NCBI GenBank assembly: GCA_013151965.1
Contig: JAADHF010000111.1
Location: 1-37,586, forward strand
DNA length: 37,586 bases
Direction of reading: 5' to 3'
Source of the DNA: Spirochaetota bacterium
GTDB lineage: Bacteria > Spirochaetota > Spirochaetia > SZUA-6
Part shown: positions 23,890 to 32,147 of the stretch, piece after piece
How the letters are laid out: the number at the start of each line of letters is the position of its first letter
Position numbering within the stretch: position 1 is the stretch's first letter
Program-made: the position numbers and the translations under genes
Notes under the pieces: model-generated
Told to the model about the DNA's origin: nothing
Databases searched by the model: none
Seen by the model: only the letters and a program-made list of their open reading frames with translations

Positions 23890-24699
23890 ATGTTAACATG
23901 GCTTCAGAGTTATTCGCATATACTCCAGGCGCTTTTTGCCACACTCTTTACCTGGGGTGTAACAGCGCTCGGTGCCTCGATGGTATTTTTCTTTAAATCC
24001 ATAAACCGCAAGGTACTGGACGGAATGCTCGGATTTGCCGCCGGGGTAATGATAGCAGCCAGCTTCTGGTCGCTTTTGGCGCCGGCAATAGAAATGGGCG
24101 GAGGCAGCCTGCCTTCATGGGTGCCTGCTGCAGCAGGATTTCTTCTTGGCGGTATCTTTTTGCGCATTGTTGATAAAATACTTCCGCACCTCCATCAGGG
24201 TCTCCCGGATTCTAAAGCGGAGGGAATAAAAACAAGCTGGCAGAAAAGCATTCTCCTGGTACTTGCAATAACGCTTCACAACATCCCGGAGGGTCTTGCG
24301 GTAGGCGTTGCTTTCGGGGCTGTTGCAGCAGGGCTGCCCGCTGCAAGCATAGCAGGTGCTGCCGCACTTGCTGTGGGAATCGGCATCCAGAACTTTCCCG
24401 AAGGAGCGGCAGTATCCATACCCCTGCGCAGAGAAGGTCTGTCGAGAGTAAAGAGTTTCTGGTACGGACAGCTTTCGGGAATAGTCGAACCTGCAGCCGG
24501 GGTATTCGGTGCATTTGCCGTTATTTCCATGAAAGCAATGCTGCCCTATGCCCTGGCCTTTGCAGCAGGAGCCATGATTTTTGTTGTCATAGAAGAACTG
24601 ATACCGGAATCACAGAGTGACGGGAATACCGATATCTCCACTATGGGAGCTATGGTTGGTTTTACGATAATGATGATACTCGATGTGGCTCTGGGTTGA
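23890..24699 (+). CDS. ZIP family divalent metal transporter
   Basis: The 269-residue protein has about eight membrane segments and both ZIP metal-site helices: [15 protein letters not shown] and [12 protein letters not shown]. The short HLHQG loop between segments 3 and 4 is the histidine-containing loop of the family. This GufA/ZupT-like group imports zinc and other divalent ions across the inner membrane. The start has GGAGG eight bases upstream. Its promoter region shares the 266-base divergent gap with malE. It converges on oadB with 17 bases between. Confidence 0.88.
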   Translation: MLTWLQSYSHILQALFATLFTWGVTALGASMVFFFKSINRKVLDGMLGFAAGVMIAASFWSLLAPAIEMGGGSLPSWVPAAAGFLLGGIFLRIVDKILPHLHQGLPDSKAEGIKTSWQKSILLVLAITLHNIPEGLAVGVAFGAVAAGLPAASIAGAAALAVGIGIQNFPEGAAVSIPLRREGLSRVKSFWYGQLSGIVEPAAGVFGAFAVISMKAMLPYALAFAAGAMIFVVIEELIPESQSDGNTDISTMGAMVGFTIMMILDVALG

Positions 24700-24716
24700 T
24701 AATATTTTTTTAGAAA

Positions 24717-25850
24717 TTAACCTAATATTGATAAAAAGACACCTGCAATAATAAGAGAGGCCAGAAGGCCTGCCACATTCGGACCCATCGCATGCAGTAA
24801 AAGCTGATTGCCGGAATCGTATAAGGCCCCTTCCGTGTATACAACCCTCGACGCAACAGGCAGAGCGGAAACACCCGCACTTCCGATAAGAGGATTTACA
24901 GGTTCCCGTGAAAGTTTGTTCATCAGCTTTGCAGACAAAACTCCGGTCACAGTACCTGTAAAAACTGCAATAAATCCGAGCAGTATAATTCCGAGAGTTT
25001 CCCATTTAAGAAAGGAAGCTGCAGACAGCATAGATCCCACCGTGAGCCCTAAAAAAATGGTAGTTATATCGAGCAGTTCATCCCTTGCGGCTTTGGAGAG
25101 CCTGTCCGCTACGCGCGATTCTTTTAACAGGTTCCCAAATACAAACGCACCGATTAAAGGTGAAACTCCGGGGACAAAGATAATACACAGAACCAGAACC
25201 GCAGAAGCAACAACAAGCTTTTCCGCTCTGGATACTCCGCGGAGATCATTCATCCGTATCTTTCTCTCCTTTTCGGATACGAGCATGCGCATTATGGGCG
25301 GCTGAAGAACAGGCAGGATTGCCGCATAGAAATACGCAGTGATAACAACCGCGCCGAATATCGCTGGAGACAGCTTTGACGTAATAAACATCGAAGTTAC
25401 CCCGTCTGCAGCTCCTAAAATACCTATGGATGCAGCATCCGCCAGGGAAAAATTAAAGGGTTTAGCCAGCAGCAAAGCACCTGTAAATGCAATAAATATC
25501 CCGGCCTGGGATGCAATTCCCAGGAGGCCTGTTTTCGGCCTCGCAATAAGAGGACCGAAATCGGCCATCGCACCAAGCCCGATAAAGAAAAAAATCAGGA
25601 GAAATTCATTATTAATCCCGAAAGAATAAAGGCCGCTTAAAAATCCGCCCGGACCGGATATAAAACTTACCGGAATATTTGCTAAAATAATACCGAGAGC
25701 GATCGGAATAAGTATCTGTGCCTGGAGTTTCTTCTTTACCGCAATAAAAACGAGGAAAAAAGCTATAATAATCATTACTGTCTGCCCGCCGCCCAAAACA
25801 GTAAAGCCGGAAGACCGCCAGAAATTAGTCAGTGCATCTGTATAGGTCAT
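24717..25850 (-). CDS. oadB: Oxaloacetate decarboxylase beta subunit (sodium pump)
   Basis: The 377-residue, very hydrophobic protein matches the sodium-translocating decarboxylase beta subunit. Conserved parts are LIFFFIGLGAMADFGPL, the GILGAADG segment with the Asp used in sodium transport, and the NPLIGSAGVSALPVASRV segment near the end, followed by HAMGPNVAG. It decarboxylates carboxybiotin and exports sodium. In the second motif the usual GAADGPT reads GAADGVT, a small departure. It starts 11 bases after oadA with AGGGG upstream, and is the last gene of the oadG-oadA-oadB set. Confidence 0.92.
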   Translation of the reverse strand: MTYTDALTNFWRSSGFTVLGGGQTVMIIIAFFLVFIAVKKKLQAQILIPIALGIILANIPVSFISGPGGFLSGLYSFGINNEFLLIFFFIGLGAMADFGPLIARPKTGLLGIASQAGIFIAFTGALLLAKPFNFSLADAASIGILGAADGVTSMFITSKLSPAIFGAVVITAYFYAAILPVLQPPIMRMLVSEKERKIRMNDLRGVSRAEKLVVASAVLVLCIIFVPGVSPLIGAFVFGNLLKESRVADRLSKAARDELLDITTIFLGLTVGSMLSAASFLKWETLGIILLGFIAVFTGTVTGVLSAKLMNKLSREPVNPLIGSAGVSALPVASRVVYTEGALYDSGNQLLLHAMGPNVAGLLASLIIAGVFLSILG

Positions 25851-25861
25851 ATCATTTTCCC

Positions 25862-27808
25862 CTATGCTCTTATCCTGGCGAGTATCTGCTGTGTTGCTAC
25901 CTGATCGCCGGATTTTACATTTATCTCCTCTATTACACCGTTAACAGTGGAGGGAATATCGGTTTCCATCTTCATAGCTTCTAAAATCAGCAGGGTTTCG
26001 CCGCTCTTTATCGTATCACCGACACTCTTATTGATACGAATAATCGTTCCCGGAAGCGGAGCCTTTATAACCGTATTCCCGCTGCCCGAAGTCCCGCCTG
26101 TCGGCCCTTCAGGTGCAGCCGTCTCGCGCACTGCAGATCCGGTCCCTGCAGCCTCAGCCGCAGGAGTACCCGCAGGTTTAGCCGCTGGTGCCGGAGTGTC
26201 CGCCGCCCTGGCCGCTGGTTCCGGAACCCGTGCCGGGGCCTGTACCGGTACCCGGGAGGGCTTGCCTTCCGCACTCCCATTATCCGTAACTTCCTGCACA
26301 TTAATACTGTACACCTGGTTATTTACAACAGCCTTATCACTGCCCACTTTAACCGTATATGATCTGTCGTTTACCGTAACATTATAGGTTCCTTCACCTT
26401 TCTTTTTCTTCTTCCTTACACCTATTTTCGCTTCGCCTTTAAGAAAGGTAATCCCTTTTTCCTTGCATGTTGCCGTTATAAAAATATTTTCATCGGTAAT
26501 TTTAAGTTTCGCATCCTTAAGCATCTTTACAGCCGCATCGATACCTTTGGAAGAATCCGCATCATTAATATCTATGGGGCTTTTCTTTGTAGGCTCCAAT
26601 TTTAACTGGACACGTGAAAGCTCGACAATTTCCGGATCAGGTTCTACGGGAGTTTTCCCGAAGTAACCCAGCACCATCTTACCGTAGCCGGGTGCTATCC
26701 TCTTCCACGGACCGAAAACAACATTATTAAAGGCCTGCTGAAAGTAAAACTGAGAAACAGGGGTTACGGAAGTTCCGAAACCACCCCGCCTGACGACCTC
26801 GCCCATGGCTTCGATAATCTTACCGAACTGATCCAATGTCCCGGTATCCCGCATCATCTGAGTATTAGCCGTTAACGCTCCTCCGGGCATCGGCGAAAAT
26901 GGAATTATCGGCTCCACTTTAGTCGCCTCGGGCGGAACAAAATAATCTTTCATACAGTCCTTAAATACCTCTTCCGCCTTTATTACCTTATTGATATCCA
27001 CTCCGAGGTCATAATCGCTGCCGCGCAGGGCATGCCACATTGTCACTATATCCGGCTGTGCAGTACCTCCGGAAACCGGGGCCATCGACAGATCTATTCC
27101 ATCCGCGCCGGCATCGAGTGCCGCTTTGTAGGATAGAATACTTATTCCGGCTGTTTCGTGAGTATGAAAATGCAGATGTGTTCCCCCGGGGACATAGGAG
27201 CGTGCAAGTTTGATTGTATCATACACCACCTGAGGGGTTGCCGTACCGGATGCATCCTTAAAAACGATCGAATCAAAATGAACACCTGCATTAAGAATCT
27301 TTTTTAAAACGCCAAAGTAGAATTCGGGTGTATGAGCACCTTTTACACCCGGCGGCAGGGCCATCAAGGTAACACTTATCTCATGTTTTAGACCGGCATC
27401 TACTATACACTGTCCGCTGTAGATAAGATTGTTTACATCATTTAACGCATCGAAATTTCTAATTGTAGTAATACCATGTTTTTTAAAAAGCAGGGCATGC
27501 ATTTTAATAATATCACGCGGCTGAGAATCGAGCCCCACAACATTAATTCCCCTTGCAAGAGTCTGCAGATCCGCATCCGGACCGGCCGCTTTTCTGAAAC
27601 TTTCCATCATATCGAATGCATCCTCGTTGCAGTAAAAGTAAAGAGACTGGAACCTCGCCCCTCCTCCAGCTTCATAGTGGTTTATACCGGCTTCCCGCGC
27701 AGCCTCCACTGCAGGCAGAAAATCTTTGGTAAAAACCCGTGCACCGAATGCAGACTGAAATCCGTCTCTAAAAGCCGTCATCATAAATGAAATTTTCTTT
27801 TTAGCCAT
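25862..27808 (-). CDS. oadA: Oxaloacetate decarboxylase alpha subunit / pyruvate carboxylase subunit B, biotinylated
   Basis: The 648-residue protein contains an N-terminal carboxyltransferase barrel with metal ligands in AFRDGFQS and HFHTHETAG, the lysine in VFKDASG that is carbamylated in the family, and the conserved-domain segment FGPWKRIAPGYG. A linker rich in Ala, Pro and Gly (about 500-580) leads to the biotinyl domain with EAMKMET, biotin on Lys613. It moves the carboxyl group of oxaloacetate to biotin; the beta subunit then uses decarboxylation to pump sodium. A second charged segment VRKKKKKGEG in the middle is unusual but within the linker region. Adjacent to gamma and beta genes, so the complex is complete. 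Confidence 0.92.
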   Translation of the reverse strand: MAKKKISFMMTAFRDGFQSAFGARVFTKDFLPAVEAAREAGINHYEAGGGARFQSLYFYCNEDAFDMMESFRKAAGPDADLQTLARGINVVGLDSQPRDIIKMHALLFKKHGITTIRNFDALNDVNNLIYSGQCIVDAGLKHEISVTLMALPPGVKGAHTPEFYFGVLKKILNAGVHFDSIVFKDASGTATPQVVYDTIKLARSYVPGGTHLHFHTHETAGISILSYKAALDAGADGIDLSMAPVSGGTAQPDIVTMWHALRGSDYDLGVDINKVIKAEEVFKDCMKDYFVPPEATKVEPIIPFSPMPGGALTANTQMMRDTGTLDQFGKIIEAMGEVVRRGGFGTSVTPVSQFYFQQAFNNVVFGPWKRIAPGYGKMVLGYFGKTPVEPDPEIVELSRVQLKLEPTKKSPIDINDADSSKGIDAAVKMLKDAKLKITDENIFITATCKEKGITFLKGEAKIGVRKKKKKGEGTYNVTVNDRSYTVKVGSDKAVVNNQVYSINVQEVTDNGSAEGKPSRVPVQAPARVPEPAARAADTPAPAAKPAGTPAAEAAGTGSAVRETAAPEGPTGGTSGSGNTVIKAPLPGTIIRINKSVGDTIKSGETLLILEAMKMETDIPSTVNGVIEEINVKSGDQVATQQILARIRA

Positions 27809-27888
27809 AATTATATTAAAACTCCTTCTCTTAATAACCGGGCAGAGTTTATATACCCGGATATTTTGATATCAGCGTATTCTGCACA

Positions 27889-28197
27889 TTATTCCATAAT
27901 ATGATCAGAATGCGCTTTCGCTGCTGCAATTGCTACGGCGATATTCTGAAACTCATCGGTTGTTCCCGTATCATTTACACCGGAGACGTCAGTACCGGCT
28001 GTACCTACAACAGCATCCGCAGAAAACGAAGGCTTATCCGGATATCCTTCCGGAACAGCCATTCTTTTATCAAGCTCCGGCTTAACCGTTCCAAGAATGA
28101 TAACAGACAATATTTTTACGGTAAGTGTTAATAAAATCAGAAAAACAAGCCCCGCAGCGAGCCCGGTAAGAGCAACACGAAAACCCTCTGTAATCAT
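27889..28197 (-). CDS. oadG: Oxaloacetate decarboxylase gamma subunit
   Basis: The 102-residue protein has one N-terminal membrane helix (VFLILLTLTVKILSVIIL), then a polar tail of the type found in the gamma subunit, which tethers alpha to beta. The short family is poorly conserved, so the call relies on length, topology and its place directly before oadA (80-base gap). The C-terminal part IAVAIAAAKAHSDHI resembles the gamma/OAD tail. Confidence 0.8.
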   Translation of the reverse strand: MITEGFRVALTGLAAGLVFLILLTLTVKILSVIILGTVKPELDKRMAVPEGYPDKPSFSADAVVGTAGTDVSGVNDTGTTDEFQNIAVAIAAAKAHSDHIME

Positions 28198-28227
28198 AAA
28201 AAGCCCCGTTCTTAAATTAGTTTATAA

Positions 28228-28264
28228 ATTACAACTATAATATAGTAATTCAGTCAAGTGTAAA
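28228..28264 (-). promoter_or_regulatory. Promoter of the oadGAB operon
   Basis: On the minus strand TTTACA (28259-28264) and TATTAT (28237-28242) are 16 bases apart; TTGACT (28252-28257) with TGTAAT (28228-28233) at 18 bases is an alternative. Both -35 candidates touch or lie within the 40-bp repeat shared with the DUF1028 3' end. Confidence 0.45.
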
Positions 28265-28296
28265 GCACATGTTTATTCTAAATTATTTTCTTTACA
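28257..28296. repeat. 40-bp direct repeat, left copy
   Basis: This stretch matches 31199-31238 over 40 aligned bases with four mismatches and no gap. It includes an exact 23-base run at 28272-28294. In the right copy this run encodes the last codons and stop of the DUF1028 gene; here it has no such gene attached. The repeat is in the same orientation. Confidence 0.85.
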
Positions 28297-28800
28297 ACTC
28301 CTCACCGCCGTAACCAGCGTAATAAGGAAGATCTGACCTATAAAATCGAAGTTGGTGATTATTTCCGCAATCTGAAAGGTTAAACCACTGAATGGATTTC
28401 CGGTGCTGCACCCCCGGAATTAAAGACGGTACTACGAAAATTCAAGACACCACGATTCATGCGAACTGTTAATCAGAGGTTCAACCTTTTTACAGATACC
28501 GGTTTTTTGCTTTAACGGATCAAAGAACCACAGCCCAATAATGAAACGGTACAATCATGCCCCGGCATGCAGGATTGCCGCTTAAGTGACTGAATTCTGA
28601 CCAATTAAGGCCGAATATGGGCTTATTCTACAGTCTCGTCAGATTCCAATAGCCGATAAAACAGTAACGATAGTATAATAACCTTGCAGAATATAAGATA
28701 TAGTCGTATAATAACGATGTGAAAAATTTACTCTACCGGATATTTACGGCATCATCATCAAGCTTATTGCTAAAAGATAAAAAAGCATTTTTGACAGTAT
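28297..28800. other. 500-bp region with no supported gene, possible remnants
   Basis: No full-length frame with a start and ribosome binding site is visible. A plus-strand frame of about 30 codons ending in GDYFRNLKG at 28381-28383 looks coding-like but has no start. A small inverted repeat CATGCCCCGGCATG is centred near 28562. The base composition varies along the stretch. I read it as decayed DNA between the oad promoter and the membrane protease. Confidence 0.35.
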
Positions 28801-29664
28801 TTAAAAATGAGTATCCCCGGCAGGAATCTTACGCAGCTTAGCCCGTTTAAACTTATATACAAGTAATAAGATTCCTGAAACAGCAAGAATAAACCCCAAT
28901 ATATCTATCCACAAGGATTGATGCACAGGAAGATTTGTTAATTCTCCTGTAACTTCTTGAATATTGGCTCCGGACAACAATGTTGGAATATAAGGAAGTG
29001 AATTCATAAAAGAATGAAACAGAATACATGTTATTAGCGAACCTGTTTCTGCATAATACCAACCTATTATAATGCCGAAAACTGTTGCCGAAAGCAATTG
29101 CACAGGATTTAAATGAATTAATCCGAATAATAGTGCAGAAACAATAATAGCTTTCCTTTTACTATAATTCTTAAGAAAACCATGTAAAATTATTCCTCTG
29201 AAAAAAAGTTCCTCTGTTATGGGAGCGACAGCTATCACAAATAATAATGAACTTAAAAAATGGTTTTTATCAAACAAGATATTCGCAAGCAGCTTAGAAA
29301 AACTACTGTACCCGGGTAAGACAATTCCTAAAATATTATTGAACTCATTCAGCAAAATATCAATCCCGATAATTGCAAGAAACATAAAGAATAGAGATGA
29401 AATATATATATTTTTTACTTTAAATATAGTTTTAAATGGCCTATTGGCTTTTTTACGAATAAAAAGCACTATTATAATTACTGAAATTATTGAACCAATA
29501 GCAGCAATTAAAGGTTCATTTTCTGTCGGTTCTACGAGAATTTTTATTTTTAAACTTATACCCGCCTCAGCAACAATTAAAGAAATAACAAAATCAAGAA
29601 AAATAAATAATATGAGAAGAAATATCGCCTGAGATATTTTTGGATAATTACTTTTCGCATTCAT
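28801..29664 (-). CDS. CPBP (CAAX-type) intramembrane metalloprotease
   Basis: The 287-residue protein has about eight membrane segments and the CPBP/Abi motifs: EELFFRG (Glu151, Glu152, Arg156), the histidine in FGLIHLN (His184), and FHSFMN (His217). These make the intramembrane metal site. Bacterial members have been linked to processing of prenylated-like proteins, bacteriocin immunity and membrane stress; the role here is unknown. The gene is clearly AT-richer than the operons on both sides, and lies within the zone bordered by direct repeats, which suggests horizontal arrival. Confidence 0.85.
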   Translation of the reverse strand: MNAKSNYPKISQAIFLLILFIFLDFVISLIVAEAGISLKIKILVEPTENEPLIAAIGSIISVIIIVLFIRKKANRPFKTIFKVKNIYISSLFFMFLAIIGIDILLNEFNNILGIVLPGYSSFSKLLANILFDKNHFLSSLLFVIAVAPITEELFFRGIILHGFLKNYSKRKAIIVSALLFGLIHLNPVQLLSATVFGIIIGWYYAETGSLITCILFHSFMNSLPYIPTLLSGANIQEVTGELTNLPVHQSLWIDILGFILAVSGILLLVYKFKRAKLRKIPAGDTHF

Positions 29665-29891
29665 TCAGAAACCTATTGTCATTTAAATTATTAGAAAAAG
29701 AAATTTTTAATTACAATATCACGCGTTTACCTGCAAGTAATAGATTTATAAGTTTTTTACGGCGCATAGCGGACACACCTGGAGGTTCGGACAGGACACA
29801 CACTTAAATCTTCGTACCAACAAGGGCACGTATATGATATATAAAAGCCGAACTTGTAATTCCCGATTGCCATTTCACAGAAGGTTAATTA

Positions 29892-30107
29892 ATGAAATAT
29901 TCCGTGATATTGGGTAGCTTAGGAAATACACGCGATCATTTTCTTTCTTCGGGCTATAAAGAAACCCCGACGCAGGAGGAGCTTTTTAAACAGGCTGCTT
30001 CTATCGGCGGGGTGGAAGGTCTCGAACTTGTCGGCACCTGGGATAATCTTAAGGAAAAGAATGAACTAACTAAACCACAAAAATTAATTAGCTATTTCTT
30101 CGGGTAA
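29892..30107 (+). pseudogene. Truncated sugar phosphate isomerase/epimerase (xylose isomerase-like barrel)
   Basis: The first 57 or so residues, from MKYSVILGSLGNTRDHFLSSGY through VEGLELVGTWD, follow the opening of a TIM-barrel sugar isomerase/epimerase that should be 280-340 residues long. A good ribosome binding site (AGAAGG) precedes it. The barrel then stops, and the final residues ELTKPQKLISYFFG come from the reverse strand of the ribokinase 3' end. A deletion or rearrangement has therefore joined the 5' end of this gene to the tail of rbsK. Confidence 0.65.
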
Positions 30108-31007
30108 ATCTTTGGCCCGGGGAAAACTCACCTGAGTCCCGCTTGACTTAACACTTACACCGGCAATATAACTTGCCCGTCTCATCGCATCCGTAACGGA
30201 TTTCCCTGACGAAAGGAAATATGCTAAACTGCCCACAAAAGCATCACCTGCACCAGTTGTATCCAATGCCTTAACTTTAACCGCCGGGATATGAACAATC
30301 TCTTTCTCCTCCACCAGCAGGCTGCCGCGGTCTCCCAGGGTTAGAATCACTGTTTTTACACCCCGTTCCAGTAAACTTTTTGCTGCCTTTTCAGCATCTT
30401 TTAATGATTTAACAGGCAAACCGGTCAACATTTCTGTTTCGCTTTCATTAGGACAGATAATATCACTGAGTTGATAAATCTCATCAGGTAATTCAGGCCT
30501 GGCAGGTGCAGGATTAAATATAGTTGTAACGCCTGAATCTTTAGCAACCTTCAGCGCAGCTACAGAGATTTCGATTGGTATTTCCAATTGACATACCATT
30601 ATATCCGCATTAGCTATATCATCACGAGCTTTTTCAATTTCTTCTATACTTAAAAGATCATTAGCTCCCGTAACAATAATAATAGCATTGTTTCCCCCGG
30701 TATTAACGGTAATTGGTGCAACACCGGAAAACGCCTTATCAGTGAAAAAAACCCACTTTGTATCAATCCCCATAGATTTATAATTTTTTAAAGTATTTTC
30801 TCCAAAAATATCATTTCCGAGTTTTGTAATAATTTTTACTTCTCCGCCCAGCTTAGCCGCCATTACAGCTTGATTAGCACCTTTTCCCCCATACCCCATA
30901 TGGAAACGGCTGCCGTGCAGCGTCTCTCCCCACTTTGGCATTCTTGGAACATAGCTTATTAAATCCATATTGGATGCACCCACAACAAATATTTTAGGTT
31001 TCTTCAT
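30084..31007 (-). CDS. rbsK: Ribokinase (PfkB family)
   Basis: The protein has the two PfkB signatures: GYGGKGANQAVMAAKLGG near the N-terminus and DTTGAGDAFVGSLAYFL near the C-terminus with the catalytic Asp. NPAPARPELP and CPNESETEMLTG are typical of ribokinase rather than fructokinase. It phosphorylates ribose at C5 with ATP. A TTG at 31013 is possible, but ATG 31007 sits ten bases after GGAGG and begins MKKPKIFVVG as in the family. It has no ribose transporter nearby, and its 3' end overlaps the truncated isomerase on the other strand. Confidence 0.88.
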   Translation of the reverse strand: MKKPKIFVVGASNMDLISYVPRMPKWGETLHGSRFHMGYGGKGANQAVMAAKLGGEVKIITKLGNDIFGENTLKNYKSMGIDTKWVFFTDKAFSGVAPITVNTGGNNAIIIVTGANDLLSIEEIEKARDDIANADIMVCQLEIPIEISVAALKVAKDSGVTTIFNPAPARPELPDEIYQLSDIICPNESETEMLTGLPVKSLKDAEKAAKSLLERGVKTVILTLGDRGSLLVEEKEIVHIPAVKVKALDTTGAGDAFVGSLAYFLSSGKSVTDAMRRASYIAGVSVKSSGTQVSFPRAKDLPEEIAN

Positions 31008-31029
31008 AATCAAATGACCTCCGGTTCTG

Positions 31030-31161
31030 CTATTTCAGTATATGTTCACGTGTATAAATATGAGTCCTGACCATAGTGAATACATCAGCGTCTGCAACAG
31101 CTTTTTTAGCCTTGGGGATGCAAAATCCTCTTTCATCTTCTCTAATAAATCCTGCCGCATT
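31030..31161 (-). other. Coding-like remnant upstream of ribokinase
   Basis: A minus-strand frame without a start (bounded by TGA at 31162-31164 and TAG at 31030-31032) translates to 43 residues that include GFIREDERGFCIPKAKKA and ADVFTMVRTHIYTREHIL. The even amino-acid use suggests a genuine C-terminus, but I cannot name the family. It probably belonged to a lost gene between the DUF1028 gene and rbsK. Confidence 0.3.
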
Positions 31162-31198
31162 TCACATGTGCCGTCATAGGGTAAATCTCCATCTATCT

Positions 31199-31238
31199 AG
31201 TGTAAAGCATGTATTTATTCTAAATTATTTTCTTTAAA
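31199..31238. repeat. 40-bp direct repeat, right copy
   Basis: Partner of 28257-28296, with 36 of 40 bases identical. It includes the last codons (KKII) and TAG of the DUF1028 gene. Confidence 0.85.
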
Positions 31239-32131
31239 GTTTCAGCATTAATTTTTATAATTCCGGCCTCTGTGACTCTCCGTGTAAGTTCCCGCCAGGA
31301 GGAGTTGTTTTTATAAACCTCACGCAGTATATCAAGTGCATCCTCTACTCTTCCCGAACCTGCAAGAGCAAGTCCGTGCCAGTACTTAAGCTCATTATTC
31401 TTCGGATCCAGCTTTTCCGCATAAGAATACTCGGCAAGCGCCTTTTCTATATTATTTTTTTCCAAAGCCGCATCTCCAGACCCTGCATGCTCGTATGCTC
31501 TGTGAATGTTGAGCAGCCTGCGCATTTCCATGAGCGGTTCGGGATTATCCTCCACACGCAGGTCGAGCGGATAATCCTTAAACACCTCACCCTTTTTCTC
31601 TGTACTGACAATCCTGATGCATGCAGACTGCCTGCCGCGGATATCTCCGCCCTCGCCTTCCGCAGCTTCCAGGGCGGAAAGCAGCCGTTCTGCAAGTCTT
31701 CCTTCTGCAGCCGAAAAGGCCCTTTCCATTGCATGCCATACCGTATTACGCATCATCATATTTGCCTGCACGCTGTATCCTTTACCTGTAAGATGCCCTG
31801 CCTCGGCTATACAATTTTTCCCGGTGTAAGCAAATGATTCCCCGGAAGAGTTTATCACTGCAGCCTGCCGGAGTCGCCTTCCGGCATCATTATCGAGTAT
31901 TTTCTTAAGCACCTTTTCAGGAGCAAAACCGCTTTCCAACAGCTTAAGCCCCGAAGGTCCTAAATCGGGATTAACCATGGCCTGTGTGGCAACGACTCCC
32001 GCTCCCGGCAATGCCCATAGGACAACACTTCCGACGGAAAAATAATGGGACTGTACTGCTCCTCCCATCTCGCCATGTTTACTATCCACCGCAATTATTG
32101 AGTACGTAGTTACCAGTTTATTCACCTGCAC
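31220..32131 (-). CDS. DUF1028 putative Ntn-hydrolase with C-terminal TPR-like region
   Basis: The 303-residue protein follows the DUF1028 family (COG3342): TYSIIAVDSKHGEMGGAVQS at the N-terminus, VVATQAMVNPDLGPSGL, and GGDIRGRQSACIRIV. The threonine before Tyr-Ser-Ile is the likely position of the Ntn nucleophile. After about residue 205 a tetratricopeptide-like region follows (ALAEYSYAEKLDPKNNELKY, then GRVEDALDIL), as in many family members. The start is GTG with AGGAG four bases upstream. It follows the aminotransferase gene by 16 bases, so the two form one operon. The substrate is unknown; an amino-acid or peptide-like amide would suit its partner. Confidence 0.8.
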   Translation of the reverse strand: MQVNKLVTTYSIIAVDSKHGEMGGAVQSHYFSVGSVVLWALPGAGVVATQAMVNPDLGPSGLKLLESGFAPEKVLKKILDNDAGRRLRQAAVINSSGESFAYTGKNCIAEAGHLTGKGYSVQANMMMRNTVWHAMERAFSAAEGRLAERLLSALEAAEGEGGDIRGRQSACIRIVSTEKKGEVFKDYPLDLRVEDNPEPLMEMRRLLNIHRAYEHAGSGDAALEKNNIEKALAEYSYAEKLDPKNNELKYWHGLALAGSGRVEDALDILREVYKNNSSWRELTRRVTEAGIIKINAETLKKII

Positions 32132-32147
32132 AAAACTCCTCTTCTTC

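Noticed and set aside
23910-24530. Antisense frames over the ZIP transporter gene
   Set aside because: The plus-strand ZIP gene is complete with motifs and a ribosome binding site; the antisense frames have neither.
26065-26387. Overlapping frames across the Ala/Pro-rich linker of oadA
   Set aside because: They arise from GC-rich repeated Ala/Pro codons in other frames and have no start signals.
28257-31238. Transposon with target-site duplication
   Set aside because: No transposase or terminal inverted repeats were found, and a 40-bp repeat with mismatches is too long for a target duplication. Recombination or att-like duplication fits better.
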